A DNA stretch of 64,000 nucleotides from assembly GCF_900113255.1 (NCBI RefSeq), contig NZ_FOOR01000011.1, positions 38,484 to 102,483 on the forward strand, read 5' to 3'. This document shows positions 34,528-43,900 of the stretch, piece after piece. A program made the translations under genes and the position numbers. Source of the DNA: Novosphingobium sp. CF614. GTDB taxonomy: Bacteria > Pseudomonadota > Alphaproteobacteria > Sphingomonadales > Sphingomonadaceae. Position 1 is the stretch's first letter. The number at the start of each line of letters is the position of its first letter. Under the pieces are notes generated by a model, which was not told where the DNA came from, did not search any database, and saw only the letters and a program-made list of their open reading frames with translations.

Positions 34528-35162
34528 TTACCACCGAGGATGATGCGCGGGCCTGGCTGCGCGCGCTGCCCGAATGCGACGATGCGGCGATGGCGCGGCT
34601 GGAAATGTTGGCCGCGCTGCTGGCGCAGGAAAACCAGCGGCAGAACCTGGTTTCGGAGGCCAGCCTTGGCCAGGTCTGGCTGCGTCATATCGCGGACAGC
34701 GCCCAGCTGCTGCCGTTTGTTCCACGTGGAACAGGACCATGGATGGACCTTGGCACCGGCGCGGGATTTCCGGGCCTGGTGATCGCAGCCCTCAGGCCCG
34801 AGTGCGAGGTGCTGATGATCGAATCGCGCGCGCGGCGAATCGATTGGCTCGACCGAGCGCGAATCGCCATGGGCCTCGATCGGGCGCGCGTGGTCGGCCA
34901 GCGGCTCGAAATGGTGGAGTCTTGTCAGGCCGCCGTCATATCCGCCCGCGCATTCGCGCCTTTGACGCGCCTTCTGACGTTATCCGCGCGATTTTCCACA
35001 AGTGACACGATATGGCTGTTGCCCAAAGGGCAGTCGGCACAGCAAGAATTGCACGACCTTCGCGAGTGGCGGCATGTGTTCCACGTGGAACAGTCCCTGA
35101 CGGACCCGCAGGCAGGCATCATTGTCGGCACGCTTGCCGGCAGGAAGGGTAAGGCCAAGTGA
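34524..35162 (+). CDS. rsmG: 16S rRNA (guanine-N7) methyltransferase RsmG
   Basis: About 212 residues. It methylates G527 of 16S rRNA. The SAM-binding glycine-rich motif is [16 protein letters not shown], followed by [15 protein letters not shown] start overlaps the mnmG stop (TTGA), and GGGAGG lies 6 bp upstream of it. Its stop overlaps the GTG of parA. Two exact parS sites lie inside the gene (34718-34733 and 35077-35092), so the protein sequence carries the V-P-R-G-T and V-F-H-V-E-Q residues that the DNA site imposes. Confidence 0.93.
   Translation: MITTEDDARAWLRALPECDDAAMARLEMLAALLAQENQRQNLVSEASLGQVWLRHIADSAQLLPFVPRGTGPWMDLGTGAGFPGLVIAALRPECEVLMIESRARRIDWLDRARIAMGLDRARVVGQRLEMVESCQAAVISARAFAPLTRLLTLSARFSTSDTIWLLPKGQSAQQELHDLREWRHVFHVEQSLTDPQAGIIVGTLAGRKGKAK
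34718..34733. promoter_or_regulatory. parS: parS centromere site 3
   Basis: TGTTCCACGTGGAACA, exact consensus, inside rsmG. Its reading phase is the same as for site 1, so it also encodes V-P-R-G-T. Confidence 0.93.
35077..35092. promoter_or_regulatory. parS: parS centromere site 4
   Basis: TGTTCCACGTGGAACA, exact consensus, in the 3' part of rsmG 67 bp before parA. Read in a different phase from sites 1 and 3 (V-F-H-V-E-Q). Confidence 0.93.
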
Positions 35163-35935
35163 TCCGGATTGCCATTGCCAACCAGAAAGGCGGCGTCGGG
35201 AAGACGACGACGGCGATCAACGTCGCCACCGCGCTTGCCGCTACGGGGTGGAAGACGCTGCTGATCGACCTCGATCCGCAAGGCAATGCCTCGACCGGGA
35301 TCGGCGTCCCCGCGTCCGAACGTGGGAATTCGTCATACGATGTGCTGGTCGATCGCACGGCGATCAGCGAATGCGTCATGCCCACCAGCATTCCCGGGCT
35401 CGACCTGCTGCCCGCGACCGTCGACCTTTCCGGCGCGGAAGTTGAGCTGGTGAATGTAGACGACCGCGCGCACCGCCTGCGCGCCGCGCTGCGCGTCGAC
35501 CTGGGCTATGACGTCTGCCTGGTCGATTGCCCGCCTTCGCTGGGCCTGCTCACGCTCAATGCGCTTACCGCCGCCGATACCCTGCTGGTGCCGCTCCAGT
35601 GCGAGTTCTTCGCGCTCGAGGGGCTCAGCCAGCTTCTCCAGACCGTCGAGCGGGTTCAGCAGCGCTTCAATCCCGATCTCGGCATCATCGGCATCGCGCT
35701 CACCATGTACGATCGGCGCAACCGGCTGACCGACCAGGTTTCGGACGACGTGCGATCGTGCCTGGGGCAGCTCGTGTTCGAAACCACGATACCGCGCAAC
35801 GTCCGCCTGTCCGAAGCCCCGAGCCACGGCGTGCCGGCGCTGATCTACGATCACGCCTGTGCCGGCAGCCGCGCCTACATGGCGCTCGCGCGCGAACTCA
35901 TCACCCGACTGCCCGAAAAGAGGAAAGCGGCATGA
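35159..35935 (+). CDS. parA: chromosome partitioning ATPase ParA
   Basis: 258 residues, a deviant-Walker ATPase that drives segregation of ParB-parS complexes. IAIANQKGGVGKTTTAINVA holds the signature KGGVGKTT (residues 10-17), and the Walker B region is DLDPQGNAS/LVDCPPSLG. There is no N-terminal helix-turn-helix extension, which marks it as the chromosomal (type Ia-like short) form. The GTG start overlaps rsmG, its stop overlaps parB (ATGA): the three genes are coupled. Confidence 0.97.
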   Translation: MIRIAIANQKGGVGKTTTAINVATALAATGWKTLLIDLDPQGNASTGIGVPASERGNSSYDVLVDRTAISECVMPTSIPGLDLLPATVDLSGAEVELVNVDDRAHRLRAALRVDLGYDVCLVDCPPSLGLLTLNALTAADTLLVPLQCEFFALEGLSQLLQTVERVQQRFNPDLGIIGIALTMYDRRNRLTDQVSDDVRSCLGQLVFETTIPRNVRLSEAPSHGVPALIYDHACAGSRAYMALARELITRLPEKRKAA

Positions 35936-36930
35936 ACGACGATTCGATTATCCGCATCAGCGTACCCCGGCCGCAGCCGCAACCGCAGCCCGAGTTACAA
36001 CCGCAGTCGCAATCCTCGTCCAAGCAGAAGCCCAAGGGCCTGGGGCGCGGGCTTGGCGCGCTGCTGGGGGAATCTCGGCGGGAAGAGCCCGTGCCGGCTG
36101 CAGAGGGCAGGGGGCCGGCGCCGTCACGCTCGGGCGGGCTCGCCGTCCTGGCGATCGGCGATATCACGCCGCATCCCGATCAGCCGCGCCGGTTCTTCGA
36201 TGAAGCCGCGCTCGATGAACTGGCCGCGTCGATCGCCCAGCGCGGGGTGATCCAGCCGATCATCGTGCGGCCCATGGACAATGGCCGTTACCAACTCGTC
36301 GCCGGCGAGCGTCGTTGGCGCGCCGCGCAGAAGGCGCGGCTGCACGAAATACCGGCATTGGTGCGCGAACTGTCCGAGCGCGAAGTCATGGCGCTGGCGC
36401 TGATCGAGAACTTGCAGCGCGAGGATCTCAATCCGATCGAGGAAGCGCGCGCCTACAACCGTCTCGCCGAATTCGAAGGCATGTCCCAGGCCGAGATCGC
36501 CCGCATGGTCGACAAGAGCCGCAGCCACGTCGCCAATTTCCAGCGGCTGCTGGCGCTGCCCGAAGGCGTGATCGAGCGCGTCGAGAAAGGCGAGCTGTCG
36601 ATGGGCCATGCCCGGGCGTTGATCGGCTGCGACGATGCCGTCGATATCGCCGAGGCCGCGATCGCCCGGCAGATGTCGGTGCGCGAGATCGAGAAGCTGG
36701 TGCGCAAGAAGCAGCGCGGCGACGCCGCCCCGCGCCGCGCCCGATCGCCGCGCAACGCCTCCGCCGATGCGGACATCGCCGCGGTGCAGGGCCATCTCGA
36801 GGAATTCCTCGGCCTGCCGGTGAAGATCAACGCCGATACCGATCCCACGTCGGGCTCGGTGACGATCCGCTATGCCACGCTGGACCAGCTCGATCTGATC
36901 TGCCAGCGCCTGACGGGCGGCCCTATCTGA
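35932..36930 (+). CDS. parB: chromosome partitioning protein ParB
   Basis: 332 residues. The N-terminal arginine-containing CTP-binding and clamp motif is visible as LVAGERRWRAAQKARL. The helix-turn-helix region runs through EGMSQAEIARMVDKSRSHVANFQRLL. The C-terminal dimerisation domain ends RYATLDQLDLICQRLTG. An N-terminal stretch, PQPQPQPELQPQSQSSSKQKPKGLGRGLGALLG, contains the PKGLGRGL motif that stimulates ParA. It binds the four parS sites just upstream. Confidence 0.97.
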   Translation: MNDDSIIRISVPRPQPQPQPELQPQSQSSSKQKPKGLGRGLGALLGESRREEPVPAAEGRGPAPSRSGGLAVLAIGDITPHPDQPRRFFDEAALDELAASIAQRGVIQPIIVRPMDNGRYQLVAGERRWRAAQKARLHEIPALVRELSEREVMALALIENLQREDLNPIEEARAYNRLAEFEGMSQAEIARMVDKSRSHVANFQRLLALPEGVIERVEKGELSMGHARALIGCDDAVDIAEAAIARQMSVREIEKLVRKKQRGDAAPRRARSPRNASADADIAAVQGHLEEFLGLPVKINADTDPTSGSVTIRYATLDQLDLICQRLTGGPI

Positions 36931-37104
36931 TTGACATATATATAGAATTTCTAGATTTCAGCAATACTTGGTATAGCCTATTGCCAAGCCTCGCTCCGAG
37001 CGGCCAGGTATCATGCATGTCCGGGGCCCCGTATCGATCGGCGCGGAAATTCGTGAAGGGCTGAGCCGGAATGTCCGGACGGGATCCGGGATCGAGCGGT
37101 CGGA
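36931..37104. other. non-coding gap between parB and the acyl-CoA synthetase
   Basis: The first 25 bp after parB are unusually AT-rich. A dyad GCAATA (36961-36966) and TATTGC (36979-36984) and the 10-mer AGGTATCATG (37006-37015), which also forms part of the PadR operator arm at 23859-23868, lie within it. No terminator with a T run is seen. Function unknown. Confidence 0.5.
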
Positions 37105-38910
37105 TCACCCCTTGTACAGCGCATCCAGCCGGTCGCCGTAGCGTTCCCTGAGCTTGTGCCGGCGGATCTTGAGGCTCGGCGTCATTTCCTCGTTTTCGAT
37201 TCCGAACGGTTCGTCGGCGAACGTGAACTGGCGGACCTTTTCGATCACCGAGAGATCAGTGTTGACGCGGTCGATCACGGTGCGGATCGCGGCGCGGAAG
37301 GCAGGGAGGGACTGCAGTTTCCTGAAATCGAAGGACTCGCCGTTGTCGCGCGCCCATTGCAGCGCCCAGTCGGCGTCGGGAACGACGAGGCCGACCACGT
37401 AGGGGCGGCGATCGCCCGAAACCATCGCCTGCGCGATTTCCGGTTGCAGCGTCAGCATCGATTCGACTTTCTGCGGCGAGACGTTGTCGCCCTTGTCGTT
37501 GACGATCATGTCCTTCTTGCGATCGGTGATGCAGATGCGGCCCTGGGCATCGAAATGGCCGATGTCCCCGGTATGCAGCCAGCCATGCTTCAGCACGTCG
37601 GCGGTCGCGGCCTCATTGTGCCAGTAACCGGCCATGACCAGTTCCCCGCGTACCAGGATCTCGCCGTCCGGGGCGATCCTGACCTCGACGCCGCGCAGCG
37701 GCGGGCCGACGGTGTCCATCTTTATGCCCGCCTTGGGCCGGTTGACCGAGATTACCGGGCCGGCCTCGGTCTGGCCGTAGCCTTGCAGCAGGGTGAGGCC
37801 CATCGCGTCGAAGAACACGCCGATCTCGGGATTGAGCGGCGCACCGCCCGAAACCAGGGCCTTGATGCGCCCGCCGAACCGCGCGCGCACCTTGGGCCGC
37901 AGGGTGTGCTCGACGAGCAGCTCGACCGCGCGGTCGGCGATGCGCCGCCGGCCGCATTCCCGGCGCCCCGCGCTTGCCATGGCCCACTCCATCAGCCGCC
38001 TTGGGACCGGGCCCTGCTTTTCGATCTGCTTCATGATTCGCGCGCGCAGCACCTCGAACAGGCGCGGGACCACGATCATGATGGTGGGGCGCACTTCCTC
38101 GATATTGGCGGCGAGCTTTTCGAGTCCCTCGGCATAGTAGATCTGGCCGCCCAGGCCGATCGGCAGGAACTGGCCGCCGGTATGCTCATAGGCGTGGCTG
38201 AGCGGCAGGAAGGACAGGAAAGTCTCGCCGGGTTGCCATCCGAAGTCCTCGGCAATGACCTCGGCGGCGCCGGCGACGTTCATCAGCAGCATGCCATGGT
38301 GCTGGCGCACGCCGCGTGGGGCGCCGCCGGTGCCACTGGTATAGATGATGCAGGCGAGATCCTTGCGGCCGATGGCGGCGAGCCGGGCGTCCACTTCGGC
38401 CCGCGCCTGGACCGGATCGCCTTCGAGCATCGCATCCCACCGATGGGTCTCGACGATGCCGCCTTGCGGCGGGGCGAGCGGTTCGATGGCGATCACGTGG
38501 CGGCACATGTCGGTCTGCACGATCGCCGGCAACAGCGCCTTGCCCAGCCTGGCATTGGAGACGATCGCGGCCCGGGCGCCGGAGTTCTCGATCACATGGG
38601 TGTGATCGCGGGTGGTGTTGGTGGTGTAGGCCGGCACCGTCACGCAGCCGGCGGCCATGATCGCAAGGTCCGCCAGGCACCATTCGGGGCGGTTTTCCGA
38701 GACGATCAGCACGCGGTCTCCCCCCTCCAGACCAAGCCGGCGCAGCGCGCCGGCCAGCAGGCAGACGCGGCGGGCGGCCTCGGCCCAGCTGAGCGAAACC
38801 CACCGACCGTCATGCTTGGCCCAGAGCATGGGCGCCTCGCCGAGCGCATCGGCCCGGGCAAGGAACAACGAGACGACGTTGGTGCTCCTGTCGAAATCCG
38901 CGAGGTCCAT
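37105..38910 (-). CDS. long-chain acyl-CoA synthetase / AMP-dependent ligase
   Basis: A 601-residue adenylate-forming enzyme that activates a carboxylic acid to its acyl-CoA. The AMP-binding P-loop-like motif is CIIYTSGTGGAPRGVR, followed by LLQGYGQTEAGPVI and the hinge region YVNDKGDNVSPQKVE-type motif (DKGDNVSPQKVE). The hydrophobic N-terminal part and bulk size suit a long-chain fatty acid substrate, but the chain length cannot be read. No beta-oxidation genes surround it. Confidence 0.85.
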   Translation of the reverse strand: MDLADFDRSTNVVSLFLARADALGEAPMLWAKHDGRWVSLSWAEAARRVCLLAGALRRLGLEGGDRVLIVSENRPEWCLADLAIMAAGCVTVPAYTTNTTRDHTHVIENSGARAAIVSNARLGKALLPAIVQTDMCRHVIAIEPLAPPQGGIVETHRWDAMLEGDPVQARAEVDARLAAIGRKDLACIIYTSGTGGAPRGVRQHHGMLLMNVAGAAEVIAEDFGWQPGETFLSFLPLSHAYEHTGGQFLPIGLGGQIYYAEGLEKLAANIEEVRPTIMIVVPRLFEVLRARIMKQIEKQGPVPRRLMEWAMASAGRRECGRRRIADRAVELLVEHTLRPKVRARFGGRIKALVSGGAPLNPEIGVFFDAMGLTLLQGYGQTEAGPVISVNRPKAGIKMDTVGPPLRGVEVRIAPDGEILVRGELVMAGYWHNEAATADVLKHGWLHTGDIGHFDAQGRICITDRKKDMIVNDKGDNVSPQKVESMLTLQPEIAQAMVSGDRRPYVVGLVVPDADWALQWARDNGESFDFRKLQSLPAFRAAIRTVIDRVNTDLSVIEKVRQFTFADEPFGIENEEMTPSLKIRRHKLRERYGDRLDALYKG

Positions 38911-39098
38911 GACGACCTTGTGTCCTCCCGTTTGATTATAGACGAAATCGAGCGGGAATGCTCGTCATCGTTGGCCGTTGCCCGTTTGCGAGCCGCCCGC
39001 GGTGAACGGCCGGCCCGGACAACGCTCTACGCGGGCCTTGTGTTCGCGGCAACTCGGGCTTCGCCGGCCAGGGTGGAGCAGGCTTTGGGCACGATGCC
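38911..39098. other. non-coding gap upstream of the acyl-CoA synthetase
   Basis: 188 bp between the acyl-CoA synthetase start and the end of pyrD. The only ORFs are shadows. A stretch at 38934-38940 (GATTATA) is the one AT-rich patch and might include the synthetase promoter on the minus strand. Nothing else was seen. Confidence 0.5.
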
Positions 39099-40145
39099 CT
39101 ATTCGGTTCCAACCGCTTCCGCGATCGAGGTGAAGCCATCGCGCTTCATCAGTTCGACCAGCCCCTTGCAGATGGCGCGGGCGATGCCCGGGCCCTGGTA
39201 GACCATGGCGCTGTAGAGCTGGATGAGGCTGGCCCCGGCCCGGATGCGCGCCCAGGCATCTTCCGCCGTGGCGATGCCGCCCACGCCCACCAGCGGGATC
39301 ATGCCGCCGGTCGCCCGGCGAAAGTCGCGCAGGCGCCGATGGGCAAGCTCGCGCAGCGGCGCGCCGGACAGGCCGCCGGCCTCGCCCCCGTGCGGCGATG
39401 CGAGCTTCGGGCGGGAGATCGTGGTGTTGGAAACGATCAGCGCGCCCAGCTTCCCGTCGATCGCGATGCGCGCGATGGCGTCGATATCGGCCGGCTCGAG
39501 ATCGGGCGCGACCTTGAGGAACACGGGAGGGCGATGGTCTTCGCCGCAGACCGAATCGCGCGCCGCGGCAACGGCATCGAGCAGGCCGGTCAGCGCCGAT
39601 TCGTCCTGGAGTGCGCGCAGGCCCGGCGTGTTGGGGCTGGAGATGTTGACCGCGAGATAGCTGGCGAGCGGCGCCATCAGCCGGGTCATGATCGCATAGT
39701 CGGCAATCCGGTCAGCCGAATCCTTGTTGGCGCCGATATTGATGCCGACCACGCCCCGGCGCCCCGCACGTGCCTCGAGCCGGTAGACGGCGGCCTGCGC
39801 CCCGCCGTTGTTGAAGCCCATGCGATTGATTACCGCGCGGTCCTCGACGAGGCGAAACAGGCGCGGCCTGGGATTGCCGGCTTGCGGCAGCGGCGTGATC
39901 GAGCCGACTTCGACGAAACCGAAGCCGAGCGCCAGCACGGCATCGGGCACTTCGCCGTCCTTGTCGAATCCGGCGGCCAGGCCGACTGGATTGGGAAAGT
40001 CCAGTCCGGCCACCCGCGTCGCCAGGCAGGCCGGGGATGCGCGCGGGCGCATCGGCGCGGCCAGCTTCAGCGCGCCAAGGGCAAGGCCGTGGGCCTTCTC
40101 GGCCTCGATTCGGAACAGGGCGGGTCTGATGAGGGAATAGAGCAC
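39099..40145 (-). CDS. pyrD: dihydroorotate dehydrogenase (quinone)
   Basis: A 348-residue class 2 enzyme of pyrimidine synthesis that oxidises dihydroorotate with quinone at the membrane. The N-terminal helix MLYSLIRPALFRIEAEKAHGLALGAL is the membrane-associating domain, followed by the FMN motifs NPVGLAAGFDKDGE, NRMGFNNGG, and VGVGGIATAEDAW. Class 2 is indicated by length and by the N-terminal extension. It is a single gene here. Confidence 0.95.
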   Translation of the reverse strand: MLYSLIRPALFRIEAEKAHGLALGALKLAAPMRPRASPACLATRVAGLDFPNPVGLAAGFDKDGEVPDAVLALGFGFVEVGSITPLPQAGNPRPRLFRLVEDRAVINRMGFNNGGAQAAVYRLEARAGRRGVVGINIGANKDSADRIADYAIMTRLMAPLASYLAVNISSPNTPGLRALQDESALTGLLDAVAAARDSVCGEDHRPPVFLKVAPDLEPADIDAIARIAIDGKLGALIVSNTTISRPKLASPHGGEAGGLSGAPLRELAHRRLRDFRRATGGMIPLVGVGGIATAEDAWARIRAGASLIQLYSAMVYQGPGIARAICKGLVELMKRDGFTSIAEAVGTE

Positions 40146-40271
40146 GGGGGCAGCGCATAACCCCGACGAGGGCGCTGCTCAAATGCTTCCTTGCGGGACA
40201 GTCCCGCCGCGCATCGGGGTAAAATCGGTTGCATCGCCTGGATCGGACAAGACATGTCGCAAATCTACAAT

Positions 40272-40391
40272 GAATCGCCGGGACCGGGGCATACACGAAA
40301 GCCGCGACCCGAAGGGCTCGTAGCGGGATGCGCACGAGTTCTTTATTACCTTGATGGCGGTTTCCGGTTTCGACCGGAAACCGCCTTTTTT
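40272..40391 (+). ncRNA. candidate small RNA ending in a strong terminator
   Basis: Between pyrD and the Rrf2 regulator is a 397-bp gap. A TACAAT -10-like hexamer (40266-40271) with a poor -35 lies upstream of a 13-bp perfect stem, GGCGGTTTCCGGT (40356-40368) and ACCGGAAACCGCC (40373-40385), with a TTCG loop and TTTTTT. The transcript would be about 115-120 nt. An open reading frame crosses the region (from 40254), but it runs through the terminator, so I favour RNA over protein. Function unknown. Confidence 0.45.
40356..40391 (+). terminator. strong intrinsic terminator
   Basis: Perfect 13-bp stem (40356-40368 with 40373-40385), TTCG tetraloop, then six T residues (40386-40391). There is no obvious plus-strand protein gene upstream of it, since pyrD is on the minus strand, so its natural product is probably the sRNA candidate above. 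Confidence 0.9.
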
Positions 40392-40446
40392 CTCCTATCG
40401 AGAACGCCTTCGCGGCGCGGAAGGTTCCTGCGGGCACCCGCACCTA

Positions 40447-40516
40447 TTGACATACAGCCCCATTGAAACAGAAGCGGTGCTGCACTAGGTGAAATCGGAA
40501 AGAATCAATCCGATTT
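40447..40516 (+). promoter_or_regulatory. suf operon control region
   Basis: TTGACA (40447-40452) is a perfect -35 hexamer, though no good -10 sits 17 bp away. An inverted repeat AAATCGG (40492-40498) and CCGATTT (40510-40516) with an 11-bp spacer lies 27-51 bp before the regulator ATG. It is a candidate autoregulatory operator for the Rrf2/SufR-type repressor. Binding is inferred. Confidence 0.45.
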
Positions 40517-40542
40517 AGCTCACGGGTCCGGAAACCAGCATT

Positions 40543-40950
40543 ATGCGCCTGTCCAGCATGGCCGATTATGCCGTCGTCATCATGTCCGCCGCCGCGCGGC
40601 ATTGTGGCGGCGCGCGCGTCTCGGCCGGGCAACTGGCGATGGAAACCGGGCTTCCGGTGCCGACGGTGCAGAAGCTTGTGAGCAAGCTTGCCGCGGCGGG
40701 ATTGATGCGTTCTTCGCGTGGCGTCGGGGGAGGGCTCAAGCTTGCCCGCCCGCCGGCCGCGATTTCGCTGGCGGATATCGTCGAGGCGGTGGAAGGGCCG
40801 ATCGCGCTTACCGCCTGCCTGGACCAGGCGAAGAGCGACTGCACGCTGGAGGCCGGCTGCAACGTGCGCGGCCATTGGCCGGCGGTGAACGCGGCCCTGC
40901 GCGGGGCCCTGGCGCAAGTGGCGCTTACCCAGCTTGCCGAGGATATTTGA
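40543..40950 (+). CDS. Rrf2-family regulator of the SUF operon
   Basis: A 135-residue winged-helix regulator: MRLSSMADYAVVIMSAAARHCGG opens the Rrf2 helix-turn-helix, with recognition helix LPVPTVQKLVSKLAAAGLMRSSRG. Three cysteines for an Fe-S cluster are in ACLDQAKSDCTLEAGCNV. Such SufR/IscR-type sensors control SUF according to Fe-S demand. sufB starts directly after its stop (TGA then ATG), so it is the first gene of the operon. Confidence 0.92.
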   Translation: MRLSSMADYAVVIMSAAARHCGGARVSAGQLAMETGLPVPTVQKLVSKLAAAGLMRSSRGVGGGLKLARPPAAISLADIVEAVEGPIALTACLDQAKSDCTLEAGCNVRGHWPAVNAALRGALAQVALTQLAEDI

Positions 40951-42465
<1,515 letters not shown>

Positions 42466-42529
42466 TGCATTCCGGCTCATCTCTTCTCCCCCGTCGTCCT
42501 GAACCTGTCCATTGTGAAGGAATCCCCGC

Positions 42530-43009
42530 ATGACCGCCGCCCGCAAGACCCTGGGCGTCAGCCACGCCGCCGCGCCGAAGGCGGACGCCACCGCCGGTTT
42601 CGCCCTCACCGGCGCGCGTCTCGAACGCCTGAAGGAACGCGCGCGCGAGCAGCGGCGCCACCCGACCGAGGCACAGAAGGCGCTCTGGACCGAGATGTCC
42701 GGCTCGAAGCTCGGCGGGGTGAAGTTCACCCGCCAGGCGGTGGTGGGTTCCTCGGTGGTCGATTTCGCCTGTCCTTCGCGCTGGATCGTCGTCTCGCTGA
42801 GCACCGAGGACGGCAACGCCGACGTCGATGCCTTGCAGGACAGGAAACTGACGGACGTGGGCATACGCGTCCTGCGCTTTGCCGAAAGCGAAGTGCTGAC
42901 CGGCATCGACGGCGTGGTCAGGGAGATCAACGCCGAACTGAACAAGCCGTTCTCACGGCCCAGGATTCGCAAGCAGACCGCCCTCAGGATCGAGGGCGTC
43001 GAAGGATGA
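42530..43009 (+). CDS. DUF559 (Vsr-like endonuclease fold) protein embedded in suf operon
   Basis: 159 residues. The DUF559 core (about residues 38-140) is recognisable: RRHPTEAQKALW, KFTRQAVVGSSVVDFACPSRWIVVSLSTEDGN and RVLRFAESEVLTGIDGVVREIN. The aspartate in VVDF is kept. Family members then have an acidic E-x-D-G motif that forms the metal site; here the corresponding stretch reads S-L-S-T-E-D-G, so the usual catalytic pair looks lost. It lies 64 nt after sufB. Its stop overlaps the sufC ATG (ATGA), so it is translationally coupled to SUF. Its role is unknown. Confidence 0.85.
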   Translation: MTAARKTLGVSHAAAPKADATAGFALTGARLERLKERAREQRRHPTEAQKALWTEMSGSKLGGVKFTRQAVVGSSVVDFACPSRWIVVSLSTEDGNADVDALQDRKLTDVGIRVLRFAESEVLTGIDGVVREINAELNKPFSRPRIRKQTALRIEGVEG

Positions 43010-43752
43010 GCATGCTCGAAATCTCCAACCTCCACGCCACCGTTGTCGACAAGCCGATACTCAAGGGCCTCTCGCTCACTATCAACGCGGGTGAGGTCCA
43101 TGCGATCATGGGCCCCAACGGTGCGGGCAAGTCGACGCTGGGTTACACGCTGGGCGGCCGGCCGGGCTATGAAGTGACCGGTGGATCGGTGGATTTTCTC
43201 GGCCATGACCTGCTCGCCCTCGAACCGCACGAGCGCGCTGCCGCCGGCCTGTTCCTCGGCTTCCAGTATCCGGTCGAGATTCCCGGCGTGTCCTTCGTCC
43301 AGTTCCTGCGCGAGGCGGCCAATGCGCAGCGCAAGGGGCGCGGGCAAGAGCCGCTGTCCGGCGGCGAGTTCCTCAAGCTGGCGCGGGAGAAGGCGGGGCT
43401 GCTGCGCATGGACATGGACATGCTCAAGCGTCCGGTGAACGTCGGCTTCTCGGGCGGCGAGAAGAAGCGCGCCGAGATGGTGCAGATGGGCATTCTCGAT
43501 CCCAAGCTGGCGATCCTCGACGAGACCGATTCGGGCCTCGACATCGACGCGCTGCGCATCTGCGGCGAGGGTATCAACGCGATCATGCGCGCGCCGGACA
43601 AGGCGGTGCTGTTGATTACGCACTACCAGCGCCTGCTCGACTACGTGAAGCCGGACTTCGTGCACGTCCTTGCGGGCGGGCGCATCGTCAAGTCCGGTGG
43701 GCCGGAGCTGGCGCTGGCGCTGGAGGAACAGGGCTACGAGGCGGTGGCGTGA
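43006..43752 (+). CDS. sufC: Fe-S assembly ATPase SufC
   Basis: A 248-residue ABC ATPase that powers SufBCD. Walker A IMGPNGAGKSTL, the Q-loop GFQYPVEIPG, ABC signature NVGFSGGEKKRAEM, Walker B LAILDETDSGLD, and H-loop LLITHYQRL are all present. It starts MSMLEISNLHATVVDKP. The open reading frame runs on upstream but in the DUF559 region its codons are a frame shadow; ATG 43006 is the start and overlaps the DUF559 stop. Confidence 0.97.
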   Translation: MSMLEISNLHATVVDKPILKGLSLTINAGEVHAIMGPNGAGKSTLGYTLGGRPGYEVTGGSVDFLGHDLLALEPHERAAAGLFLGFQYPVEIPGVSFVQFLREAANAQRKGRGQEPLSGGEFLKLAREKAGLLRMDMDMLKRPVNVGFSGGEKKRAEMVQMGILDPKLAILDETDSGLDIDALRICGEGINAIMRAPDKAVLLITHYQRLLDYVKPDFVHVLAGGRIVKSGGPELALALEEQGYEAVA

Positions 43753-43900
43753 TGCCGAGCGAACTTGTCTTCCGCCATAAGGAAAGGTGGCAGCGCGCGG
43801 CGCTGACGGAGGGGAGTCTCCTCCGGGCGCGGCGCTTGCCGCGAGTGCCCTCCACCACTGCTTTCGGCGGCTCCCCTCCCCGTGCCGGGAAGGACTGGGC
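43753..43900. repeat. non-coding gap with inverted repeat between sufC and sufD
   Basis: 148 bp separates the otherwise tightly packed sufC and sufD. The arms GGAGGGGAG (43808-43816) and CTCCCCTCC (43871-43879) form a perfect 9-bp inverted repeat. The sequence resembles the GC-rich REP-like palindromes scattered in sphingomonad genomes, but I cannot test copy number from one window. It could be a recently inserted element. Confidence 0.5.

Noticed and set aside
37156..39201. Plus-strand open frame of about 680 codons opposite the acyl-CoA synthetase
   Set aside because: The minus-strand ligase has intact AMP-binding motifs over its whole length; the other frame shows no domain and has shadow-like composition.
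40254..40466. Small ORF of about 70 codons upstream of suf
   Set aside because: It reads through a perfect intrinsic terminator and has no recognisable similarity, so an RNA interpretation is simpler.
42514..43005. N-terminal extension of sufC into the DUF559 region
   Set aside because: SufC proteins begin at MSMLEISNLHA-like sequence; the upstream codons are the shifted reading of the DUF559 gene.
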